DNA of 64,000 nt. Origin: Streptomyces sp. NBRC 110035. GTDB lineage: Bacteria; Actinomycetota; Actinomycetes; Streptomycetales; Streptomycetaceae. A program made the position numbers and the translations under genes. Of the stretch, positions 24,747 through 32,166 are shown in pieces. Below the pieces are notes generated by a model. That model was not told the origin of the DNA, ran no database searches, and saw nothing but the letters and a program-made list of their open reading frames with translations. The DNA is taken from assembly GCF_000829695.1 (NCBI RefSeq), contig NZ_BBNN01000026.1, positions 1 to 64,000 on the forward strand, given 5' to 3'. The first letter of the stretch is position 1, and each line of letters starts with the position of its first letter.

Positions 24747-26684
24747 TCACCGCCTTCCCTTGACCAGCGGCGCCACCCTCGCACGGGCGGCACCGAGCAC
24801 CCGCCGTGCCCTGCGCAGCAGTTTCCGTCCGGCACCGGGGTGCGGAACCTGCACCACCAGCACCCCGCCCCGGCCGGCGCGGAGCGCGAACGGCAGCCCG
24901 GAGAAACGCGGTTCGGTGGCCTCCCGGTCCAGGTCGAGTGCCACCCGCCAGACACCGCGGGGGAGTCCCGAGGGCAGCGTCGCCTCCAGCCGCGACCCCG
25001 GCCGCTGCGGCTCGGCGGTGAGCGAGCCCGGCGCGTACAGGGTCCGGCCCGCGGAGGAGAACCGGAGCCGCACCGGCGTGCCGTCCGCCGCGTGCAGCGG
25101 AATCCGGGCGCGCAGCCGCGCGCCGGAGACCGTGACGTCCGGCCGCCGCACCTGGCCGAGGCCGAGCCGCCTGCCCTTCACCGCGACGTCCAGGGAGAGG
25201 TTGCCGTGCGGCTCCGTCCAGTACGGCAGGACCGCCCGGCCGTCGACGACGCCCGCGTACGGTTCCGGACGGGTGGCACGAGGGACCGGACCGAGACGGC
25301 ACTCCTTGGTCCAGCCGCCGAGCCTGACCCGTACGACGGCGTCCCAGACCCCGTCACCCGGCAGCACGCCGGGGTCGACCGAGGCCGTCGCCCGCAGCAC
25401 CAGTCGCACCCGCTCCCCGCCGTCCACCGGGGCCTTCTCCCGGGTCAACTCCACGGGCTGGAAGTACTGGGCGGAGCTGGAGCGTTCACGCAGCAGCAGA
25501 TCGGCGGTCGCCTCGGTGAAGCGGGCCGCGGTCTGGGCGCCGACCCACGCCACCGCCTCCTCCACGTTCTTCGGCGTATCGGCCAGCGGAGCGCGGACGG
25601 CGTCGGCGGGGAACGTCATCGGCGCGCCCGCGGAGGCGTATTCGGCGGTGAAACCGAGACGCAGCGAACCGCCCTCCCACTCCACGCCGGTCGGCGCCGC
25701 CGTCGCCGCGACGGCGGCCTCCCACTCGGCGAAGGCCACCACGTCGTCGTACCGGTCCGCCGCCGTCAGCGAGGCGACGACCTGCTGCGTCGGCTGCAGC
25801 CCGGCCGCGACAGCAGGTCCGAACCGTTCGACGACCACCTTGTGGATCTCGCCGAACAACTCCCGGCGGTAGTCGTCCGGCAGCCCCAGCAGCCGCCGGG
25901 CACGCAGCCGTTCCACCATCTCCACCCGCAGCCACCGGCGGAACAGCCGGTCACGCACCGGGCCGGGTCCGGTGTACCGCTCGACCACGTCGAGCGCCTC
26001 GCGGAGGTTGGTGAAGTAACCCACCGGATCGAAACGCTGGAAACCGGCGTTGGAGGCGTCGTCACGCCGGATGTGGTAGTAGCAGACGTAGTCGCTGAGC
26101 ACGGAGACGTTGGCCGCCCGCAGATACGCCTCGGTGACGAAGACGTGGTCCTCCAGCCGACGCCGCCCCTCCGGGAAACGCAGCCCGATCTCGTCGAGGA
26201 ACGCCCGGCGGAACATCTTGTGCGGGGTGAGGCTGTCGATCAGCGGCGCGTTCTCCACCGTGGCCCGCGGGTGGTTGCGGCGGAACAACTCCACCGGCAC
26301 ACCGCGGTTCTTGCCGGCCATCTTGCCGACGACGACATCCGCGCCGTTGGCCACGCCGTACGTGTACATCCGCTCCAGGGCCTCGTCGCCCAGGTAGTCG
26401 TCGTTGTCGACGAACATCACGAACTCGCCGCGGGCGGCGGCGATCCCGACGTTGCGCGGTGTGCCGGACCAGCCGGAGTTCTCCTGGTGGATCACCCGCA
26501 TCCGCGGGTCCTCGGCGGCCAGCCGGTCGAGCCGTGCGGGAGTGCCGTCGGTGGAACCGTCGTCGACGAAGACCGCCTCGTACTCCTCGGGAGGCAGGGA
26601 CTGCCGTCGCAGCGAGGAGATGCAGTCCTCGATGTAGACCCCCGGGTTGTACACGGGGACGATGACGCTGACCTTGACCGGCAT
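24747..26684 (-). CDS. family 2 glycosyltransferase with long C-terminal domain
   Basis: 645 residues. GT-A domain (about 1-230): 'VSVIVPVYNPGVYIEDCI', 'AVFVDDGSTDGT', 'HQENSGWSGTPRNVGI' and the metal-binding 'VMFVDNDDYLGDEALERM'; then 'RRLEDHVFVTEAYLRA' with the catalytic-type Glu-Asp. The remaining 400 residues have helical and beta-rich segments without a named domain; relatives in Streptomyces are cytoplasmic transferases working on wall teichoic or other surface polymers. The start at ATG 26684 is the family-typical MPVKVSV; the Shine-Dalgarno is weak. It is coupled to rmlC, so dTDP-rhamnose is a plausible donor, though GT2 donors cannot be read from sequence. Confidence 0.87.
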   Translation of the reverse strand: MPVKVSVIVPVYNPGVYIEDCISSLRRQSLPPEEYEAVFVDDGSTDGTPARLDRLAAEDPRMRVIHQENSGWSGTPRNVGIAAARGEFVMFVDNDDYLGDEALERMYTYGVANGADVVVGKMAGKNRGVPVELFRRNHPRATVENAPLIDSLTPHKMFRRAFLDEIGLRFPEGRRRLEDHVFVTEAYLRAANVSVLSDYVCYYHIRRDDASNAGFQRFDPVGYFTNLREALDVVERYTGPGPVRDRLFRRWLRVEMVERLRARRLLGLPDDYRRELFGEIHKVVVERFGPAVAAGLQPTQQVVASLTAADRYDDVVAFAEWEAAVAATAAPTGVEWEGGSLRLGFTAEYASAGAPMTFPADAVRAPLADTPKNVEEAVAWVGAQTAARFTEATADLLLRERSSSAQYFQPVELTREKAPVDGGERVRLVLRATASVDPGVLPGDGVWDAVVRVRLGGWTKECRLGPVPRATRPEPYAGVVDGRAVLPYWTEPHGNLSLDVAVKGRRLGLGQVRRPDVTVSGARLRARIPLHAADGTPVRLRFSSAGRTLYAPGSLTAEPQRPGSRLEATLPSGLPRGVWRVALDLDREATEPRFSGLPFALRAGRGGVLVVQVPHPGAGRKLLRRARRVLGAARARVAPLVKGRR

Positions 26685-27047
26685 CTGGATTTGTGGCCCT
26701 TCGGGTCGCTTGCCGTCGAACGGGCGGCTTGGTGCGCGTTGCCCGATCGTAACCCCGTGGCCACCTGGGTCCCGTCTTCCGGACGCCGTCGAGACCGTGC
26801 CGTGATCACCCCTCACACGTAGGGGTGATCCGCTTGCCGCGAGGGGCGCTTGATGGTTGGTCAGGTAAGGGCCGGTGCGCCGGCGCGCGGAGGGCCGGAC
26901 CGCTTCGTGTCGGTGGAAGCGGTCCGGACGCTGCGAACGGATTCGCTCTTCACGGACCTCCTTCCGCGATCGGAGGTGTCATGAGGCCCACTACCCGAAC
27001 CGGCACGGTTCACACGCCCCTTTTCCGCCCCTTTGTCGGTCCCGGTG
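26685..27047. other. intergenic region, 363 bases
   Basis: Between coxG-like and glycosyltransferase genes, both minus strand. It contains the terminator at 26895-26927 and presumably the glycosyltransferase-rmlC promoter nearer 26684. No gene seen. Confidence 0.45.
26895..26927 (-). terminator. hairpin terminator after the CO dehydrogenase-like operon
   Basis: Eleven-base perfect stem CCGGACCGCTT (26895-26905) with AAGCGGTCCGG (26917-26927), loop 11 bases. It lies about 120 bases beyond the last gene of the minus-strand cox-like operon. Confidence 0.75.
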
Positions 27048-27755
27048 TCAGGTCCGCCGTCGCCTGCAGATCCGCGCCACCAGCAGGCCCACCACCGCCG
27101 CGCCCGCGAGCACCGCGGCGGCCCGCTCGGCGACCGGCAGACCAGCGGCGCGCAGCAGGTCGAGGGGCTCGTCCTGCGGGGCCCCGGTGTGCCGGAGGGG
27201 CTGCGCCGCACCGGTCGTGACAGCCTCGGCCGCCCCCGAGGCACCGGCCGTCCCCGCTGTGCCGGCCGTACCGGTCGTATCAGCCGCGGCCGCCTCTTCG
27301 GCCGCGCCGGCCGGCTGCGTCAGCTGTTCGGACAGGCAGGCGGCGAACCGGCCGATGATCTGCTCGCCGACGTCCGCCAGCACCCCGCGGCCGAACTGGG
27401 CCGGCCGCCCGGTCACGGTGAGATCGGTGCGCACGGACACCGCCGTGCCGCCGTCCCGCTCGCCGAGCGTCGCCGTGACGGTCGCCCGCGCGGTACCCTG
27501 GCCCCGGGTCTCCCGGCCACTGGCCACCAGCACCATCCGGTGTGCCGTTCCGTCCCGTTCCTCGAAGACGGCCGTGCCCCGGTAGGTCACGGTGACCGGG
27601 CCCACCTTGACCTTCACCGAGCCGGTCACCGCCTCGCCGTCGTACTCCTCGACGGTCGCCCCCGGCAGACACGGCGCGATCCGTTCGATGTCGAGGAGCG
27701 CCGGCCAGGCGTCGTCGACCGGGACGGGAACGGTGAACTCGTGATGCAGCTCCAT
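27048..27755 (-). CDS. CoxG-like SRPBCC protein with C-terminal membrane anchor
   Basis: 235 residues. The N-terminal 150 residues are an SRPBCC/CoxG fold ('HHEFTVPVPVDDAWPALLDI', 'CLPGATVEEYDG', 'GSVKVKVGPVTVTYRGTA', 'ADVGEQIIGRFAACLSEQL'), then an Ala/Thr/Gly linker and a C-terminal hydrophobic helix (about 212-230, 'AAAVLAGAAVVGLLVARI') ending in Arg-rich residues. CoxG proteins help recruit CO dehydrogenase to the membrane and may deliver quinone. The ATG at 27755 has GAGGTGG close upstream; an ATG at 27764 is in frame. It is last in the minus-strand operon, 41 bases after xdhC. Confidence 0.88.
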   Translation of the reverse strand: MELHHEFTVPVPVDDAWPALLDIERIAPCLPGATVEEYDGEAVTGSVKVKVGPVTVTYRGTAVFEERDGTAHRMVLVASGRETRGQGTARATVTATLGERDGGTAVSVRTDLTVTGRPAQFGRGVLADVGEQIIGRFAACLSEQLTQPAGAAEEAAAADTTGTAGTAGTAGASGAAEAVTTGAAQPLRHTGAPQDEPLDLLRAAGLPVAERAAAVLAGAAVVGLLVARICRRRRT

Positions 27756-27796
27756 GGCTTCCACCTCGCGGCTCGGTTCTCGGGGACAGGGGGCGC

Positions 27797-28906
27797 TCAG
27801 GGCGCGGGTGCGGGCGGATGGACCGCGCCCTCGGTCACGGACAGCGGTGCGCCCGTGCCGCCCCAGCGCAGCGCGACGATCTCGGCGGCCACCGACACCG
27901 CCACCTCCTCGGGGGTACGGGCCCCCAGGTCGAGCCCGACCGGTGAGCGCAGCCGGGACATCTCGGCCCCGGTGAGCCCGCTCTCCACCAGCCGGTCCCG
28001 CCGCTCCGTGTGGGTGCGGCGGCTGCCCATCGCGCCGATGCAGGCGGCCGGCCGGCGCAGCGCCTCCTGGAGCAGCGGCACGTCGAACTTCGGATCGTGG
28101 GTGAGGACACAGATCACCGTGCGCTCGTCGGTCTCCGTGCCCTGCAGATAACGGTGCGGCCAGTCCACGACCACCTCGACGCCCTCAGGGAAACGACGGG
28201 GCGTGGTGAACACCGGGCGGGCGTCGCAGACGGTGACGCGGTAGCCGAGGAAGCCCCCGATCCGTGCCACGGCCGCCGCGTAGTCGATCGCGCCGAAGAC
28301 CAGCATGCGCGGTGGCGGCGCGAAGGACTGAAGGAACACCTCCACCGCGTCCTCACGGCGCTGCCCCCGGGGCCCGTAGTGACGCAGACCCGTGGCACCG
28401 AGGGCGAGTTCACCGCGTGCGTCGGCGGCGACCGCCGCGTCCAGGCCGGCCGTCCCCAGGGAGCCCGAGAGCCTGCCGGACCACACGGCGAGCGTCGCCC
28501 CGCGCGGCGCGGGACCGTCGGTCACCGTCGCCACGGTCACCGGTTCGCCCGCGGCGACCGACTCCGCGACGGCGCCGAACGCCGGATCCCGCTCCGGCGT
28601 CACCGGGCGCACGAGCAGGGTGATCTCGCCGCCGCAGGTCAGGCCGACCGCGAAGGCGTCGTCGTCGCTGTAGCCGAAGGTCTCCAGGCGGGCCTCGCCG
28701 TCGGCGACGACCTCCCGCGCCAGCTCGAACACCGCCCCCTCGACACACCCCCCGGACACACTGCCCACCACCTCGTCGTTCGGCCCCACGGCCATCGCCG
28801 CTCCCGGGTCGCGCGGTGCGCTGCGGCTGGTACCGACCACGCCGGCGAGGCCGAACGGCCGGCCCGCGGCGTACCAGCGGGTGAGCGCCGGAAGGATGTC
28901 ACGCAC
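27797..28906 (-). CDS. XdhC/CoxI family molybdenum-cofactor maturation protein
   Basis: 369 residues. XdhC proteins bind molybdenum cofactor and help its sulfuration and insertion into molybdenum hydroxylases. The N-terminal XdhC_CoxI domain shows 'GTSRSAPRDPGAAMAVGPN' and 'GSVSGGCVEGAVFELA'. The C-terminal Rossmann domain shows 'MLVFGAIDYAAAVARIGGFL', 'YRVTVCDARPVFTTPRRFPE' and 'VLTHDPKFDVPLLQEAL'. The GTG at 28906 follows GGGGAGGAG; the start overlaps the VWA gene stop by 8 bases. Its place in the operon fits a maturation role for the S-L-M enzyme. Confidence 0.92.
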   Translation of the reverse strand: MRDILPALTRWYAAGRPFGLAGVVGTSRSAPRDPGAAMAVGPNDEVVGSVSGGCVEGAVFELAREVVADGEARLETFGYSDDDAFAVGLTCGGEITLLVRPVTPERDPAFGAVAESVAAGEPVTVATVTDGPAPRGATLAVWSGRLSGSLGTAGLDAAVAADARGELALGATGLRHYGPRGQRREDAVEVFLQSFAPPPRMLVFGAIDYAAAVARIGGFLGYRVTVCDARPVFTTPRRFPEGVEVVVDWPHRYLQGTETDERTVICVLTHDPKFDVPLLQEALRRPAACIGAMGSRRTHTERRDRLVESGLTGAEMSRLRSPVGLDLGARTPEEVAVSVAAEIVALRWGGTGAPLSVTEGAVHPPAPAP

Positions 28907-30101
28907 GGTGGGCTCCTCCCCGGGGTGCGGCGGACGGGCCGGGGACGGCCCGGCCGGGGGAGGCGGCATCGTGGGGCGAGGCACCCCGCACCACCGTCGC
29001 CAGGTTCTCCAGGGCGGCCAGGCTGTGGCCCTCGACGAACACGTCCACGCTCGGCAGCGCCGCCGCCATCCCCGCGGCCAGCGGCGCGTAACCGGGACGC
29101 GCCTTGAGCGGATTGGCCCAGATCACCCGGTGGGCCAGCCGGTGCAGGCGGCGCATCTGAGCCGCGAGGAGTTCGGGGTCGCCGCGCTCCCAGCCGTCCG
29201 ACATCAGCACCACCACGGCGCCACGGGCCATGCCCCGCTGCCCCCAGCGGTCGAGGAACTCCCGCAGCAGCTCACCGAGCCGGGTCCCGCCGCGCCAGTC
29301 GGGCACCGCGGCCCAGGCCGCGTTCAGAGCCGGACCGGGATCCCGGTGGGACAGCTCCCGGGTCACCCGGGTCAGCCGGGTGCCGATCGTGAACACCTCC
29401 GCCGTCCGGCCGCGTACGGCGGCGTGCGCGAAGCGCAGCAGCGCGTCCGCGTACGGTGCCATCGACCCGCTGACATCGACGAGCAGCACCAGCCGCCGCG
29501 GCCGTTCGGCCCGGACCCGGCGCCGCAGCCGGGCCGGTTCGCCGCCGCGCCGCAGCAGTTCCCGCACGGTCCGGTGCGGATCGACGTCCCCGCGCCGGGC
29601 AGGCCGGCGCCGCGCCGTGCGCCGGACCTCGCCGCACGGGGCCAGCGCCGCCAGCAGCCGCCGCACCTGCTCCCGCTCGCCGTCGGCCAGGTCCGCGAGA
29701 TCGCGGTGGCGAAGCGTCTCGGTGGAACTGGCCCGGGCGGCCAGGGGCGGCCCCGGACGCTCCTCCTCCGTACCGGCCGCCCGGCGGCCCGCGACGTCGC
29801 GCACCACGAGCCGCCGCTGCGGCCGGGGCGTGGCCGGCACCGGCGGCCCGCCGGGCTCGCCGGTGCCGAAGTACGCGGCGAAGACCCGCTCGTAGCGCTC
29901 CAGATCGTCCCGGCCGGAGCACAGTGTCAGCCGCCCCGCCCAGTACACATCCGTCCGCGCCCCGGGCCGCAGGGCGTCCACCGCGCGCAGGAAGGCGTGC
30001 ACCCGCTCTGCGCTCGCGTCGACGCCCGCCGCGCGCAGGACACGGGCGAATCCGAGGAGCACGGCGACCGCTTCGCGCGCTCCGTCCGCCGTGCCGGTCA
30101 C
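28899..30101 (-). CDS. VWA domain protein, CoxE-like
   Basis: 400 residues. The C-terminal von Willebrand A domain has the MIDAS motif D-x-S-x-S in 'LVLLVDVSGSMAPYADALL', with 'VFTIGTRLTRVTRELS' and 'VVVLMSDGWERGDPELLA'. The N-terminal half is helical and Arg-rich. CoxE with the MoxR-type ATPase CoxD helps assemble the sulfurated Mo-Cu or Mo site in CO dehydrogenase systems. The GTG at 30101 has GGAGG 8 bases upstream; a GTG at 30110 that overlaps the ATPase stop (GTGA) is the alternative. Translation is coupled both ways in the operon. Confidence 0.9.
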   Translation of the reverse strand: MTGTADGAREAVAVLLGFARVLRAAGVDASAERVHAFLRAVDALRPGARTDVYWAGRLTLCSGRDDLERYERVFAAYFGTGEPGGPPVPATPRPQRRLVVRDVAGRRAAGTEEERPGPPLAARASSTETLRHRDLADLADGEREQVRRLLAALAPCGEVRRTARRRPARRGDVDPHRTVRELLRRGGEPARLRRRVRAERPRRLVLLVDVSGSMAPYADALLRFAHAAVRGRTAEVFTIGTRLTRVTRELSHRDPGPALNAAWAAVPDWRGGTRLGELLREFLDRWGQRGMARGAVVVLMSDGWERGDPELLAAQMRRLHRLAHRVIWANPLKARPGYAPLAAGMAAALPSVDVFVEGHSLAALENLATVVRGASPHDAASPGRAVPGPSAAPRGGAHRA

Positions 30102-30106
30102 GTCCG

Positions 30107-31315
30107 TCACCTCCCTCGTGCGGCGAGCACCGCCGCCAGGTCGAGTCCGCGGGCCCGCTCGGTGTCCTCCCGGTACTTCAGGGCGGAGCCGAGCGTGGCC
30201 ACGGCGAGGTCCGCGTCGACCTCGTCGGCCCCGAGCGCGTCCAGGGCCTGCGCCCAGTCGATCGTCTCGGCCACCCCCGGCGGCTTGAGCAGATCCTGCG
30301 CGCGCAGCGCCTGCACCAGTGCGGTCACCTGCTCGGCCAGCCGCGCCGACACCCCGGGCAGCCGGCGTCGGACGATGGCCAGCTCGCGGGCGAAGTCCGG
30401 ATGGCCGAACCAGTGGTACAGGCAACGCCGCTTGAGCGCGTCGTGCACCTCCCGGGTGCGGTTCGAGGTCAGCACGACCACCGGCGGCACCTTTGCCCGT
30501 ACGGTGCCCAGCTCCGGGATCGTCACCGAGAACTCCGACAGCAGCTCCAGCAGGAAGGCCTCGAACTCGTCGTCGGCACGGTCGATCTCGTCGACGAGCA
30601 GCACGCACGGCTGTGTCTCGAGGGCCCGCAGCAGGGGCCGGGTGATCAGGAAACGGCGGTCGTACAGATCGCCCTCGAGGCGGTCGGCGTCCGTGATCCC
30701 GGCCGCCTCGGCGGCCCGCAGATGCAGCAGCTGACGGGGAAAGTCCCAGTCGTAGAGAGCCTGGGAGGCATCGATGCCCTCGTGGCACTGGAGCCGGATG
30801 AGCGAGGCGTCCAGTGCCTGGGCGAGGGCGGTCGCCAGCGCGGTCTTGCCGACGCCCGGATCGCCCTCGCAGAAGACCGGCCGGTGCAGCTTCAGCGCGA
30901 GAAAGCAGGCGATGGCCAGCCCGTCGTCGACGAGATACCCCGTCGCCTCCAGCCGGGCCCGCACCTCGTCCGGCCCGAAAGCCTCCTGGTCCGGCCTGCC
31001 CGATGCCGGGCCCGGTACGGACGCCGCGGCACGCGGTCCGGTCGTCCCCGGGCCCGGAACCGGTCCGGCACCCACCTTGCCCGGCCCGCCCGGTCCCGGT
31101 CCGCCGGGCCGCCTCACGCCCGGTTCCGTCCGGCCTGTCCCGCGCCTGCCTGGTTCCGTCCCGCCCGGTTCCGTCCGGCCTGTCCCGCGCCTGCCTGGTT
31201 CCGTCCCGCCCGGTTCCGTCCGGCCTGTCCTGTACCCGCCCGGCTCCGGTTCGTCCTGGTCCGCTCCGGCCCGGCCCGGCCCGTCGTTTCCCGCTCCGCC
31301 GCTGATCGGCCTCAC
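30107..31315 (-). CDS. MoxR-family AAA+ ATPase, CoxD-like
   Basis: 402 residues. AAA+ core from about residue 120: Walker A 'CEGDPGVGKTALATALA', 'RLQCHEGIDASQALYDWDFP', Walker B 'CVLLVDEIDRADDEFEAFLL', sensor region 'VVVLTSNRTREVHDALKRRC'. MoxR/CoxD ATPases act with VWA proteins as chaperones for metal-enzyme maturation. The first 110 residues are unusual: low-complexity Gly/Pro/Arg/Thr/Glu repeats encoded by a 45-bp tandem DNA repeat (31121-31230). The GTG at 31315 overlaps the CoxM stop (GTGA). A later start would remove the repeat tail but was not clearly supported. Confidence 0.88.
   Translation of the reverse strand: MRPISGGAGNDGPGRAGADQDEPEPGGYRTGRTEPGGTEPGRRGTGRTEPGGTEPGRRGTGRTEPGVRRPGGPGPGGPGKVGAGPVPGPGTTGPRAAASVPGPASGRPDQEAFGPDEVRARLEATGYLVDDGLAIACFLALKLHRPVFCEGDPGVGKTALATALAQALDASLIRLQCHEGIDASQALYDWDFPRQLLHLRAAEAAGITDADRLEGDLYDRRFLITRPLLRALETQPCVLLVDEIDRADDEFEAFLLELLSEFSVTIPELGTVRAKVPPVVVLTSNRTREVHDALKRRCLYHWFGHPDFARELAIVRRRLPGVSARLAEQVTALVQALRAQDLLKPPGVAETIDWAQALDALGADEVDADLAVATLGSALKYREDTERARGLDLAAVLAARGR
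31121..31230. repeat. 45-bp tandem repeat, 2.4 copies
   Basis: Units begin at 31121, 31166 and 31211, each starting CGGTTCCGTCCGGCCTGTCC. The first two are identical over 45 bases and the third is cut at 20. In frame with the ATPase gene, each unit encodes 15 residues rich in Arg, Thr, Gly, Pro and Glu. Confidence 0.9.
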
Positions 31316-32166
31316 CCCATCCCGGCCGCGGTCAGCACCGCCCGCCGGGTGAGCACCTGCGCCAGGTGCGCCCGGTACTCGGGCGAGCCCGAGGTGTCCT
31401 GGGGTGGCTGGGTGCCGTCCGGCGCCGACTGCGCGGCCCGTGCCACGGCCGACGCGTCGTCGCAGCCGGCCAGGGCCCGCTCGGCCGCCGTGGCCCGCAG
31501 CGGGGTCGCGCCCATGTTGCTCAGCCCGACCCGCGCCTCTGCGATCCGTCCGTTGTCGCGACGCACCAGCGCCGCCACACCGACGATCGCGTAGGACTGT
31601 GCCACCGTGTGGAACTTCTCGTAGTGGAAGCCCCAGCCGTCCGTCTTCGGCACCCGCACCTCGACCAGCAGTTCGTCGGGTGCAAGCACCGTCTCCAGGT
31701 AGTTGACGAAGAACTCGCGGGCCGGGACCGTACGCCGGCCGGCCGGATGGGCGACGACCAGCTCGCCGTCCATGGCCAGCACCGCCGCGGGCAGATCCGC
31801 GGCCGGGTCCGCGTGCACCAGCGAGCCGCCGAGGGTGCCCCGGTGCCGTACGGCCGGGTCGGCGACCGTGCGGGTGGCGGCGGCCAGCAGTCCGGCGTGC
31901 CGGCGCACCAGCGGGTCCCGGACGACCTCGTGGTGCGTGGTCATCGCGCCGATGACGAGCGTGCCGCCGTCCTCGCGCACTCCGCGCAGCCCCGGTACCC
32001 GGCCGATGTCCACGACCAGTTCGGGGAAGGCCAGCCGCAGCCTGAGCAGGGGCAGCAGGCTCTGCCCGCCGGCCAGCACCTTCGCCTCCTCACCGCCGTC
32101 GGCGAGCACCCGCAGCGCCTCGTCGAGGCCGGTGGGCCGGGCGTAGTCGAATGACGGGGGGATCAT
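31312..32166 (-). CDS. FAD-binding medium subunit of CO dehydrogenase-like enzyme
   Basis: 284 residues. Binds FAD and passes electrons from the Fe-S subunit to the acceptor. Signatures: 'DYARPTGLDEALRVLADGG', FAD motif 'KVLAGGQSLLPLLRLRLAFP', 'LVIGAMTTHHEVVRD', second FAD motif 'HRGTLGGSLVHADPAADLPA' and 'EKFHTVAQSYAIVGVAALV'. The ATG at 32166 has AAGGAGG 8 bases upstream and overlaps the large-subunit stop (ATGA). It ends with GTGA overlap into the ATPase gene. Third structural gene of the S-L-M order. Confidence 0.94.
   Translation of the reverse strand: MIPPSFDYARPTGLDEALRVLADGGEEAKVLAGGQSLLPLLRLRLAFPELVVDIGRVPGLRGVREDGGTLVIGAMTTHHEVVRDPLVRRHAGLLAAATRTVADPAVRHRGTLGGSLVHADPAADLPAAVLAMDGELVVAHPAGRRTVPAREFFVNYLETVLAPDELLVEVRVPKTDGWGFHYEKFHTVAQSYAIVGVAALVRRDNGRIAEARVGLSNMGATPLRATAAERALAGCDDASAVARAAQSAPDGTQPPQDTSGSPEYRAHLAQVLTRRAVLTAAGMG

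Noticed and set aside
31121..31230. Regular repeats considered as a CRISPR array
   Set aside because: Units are contiguous without spacers and lie inside a coding frame with a 15-codon period.
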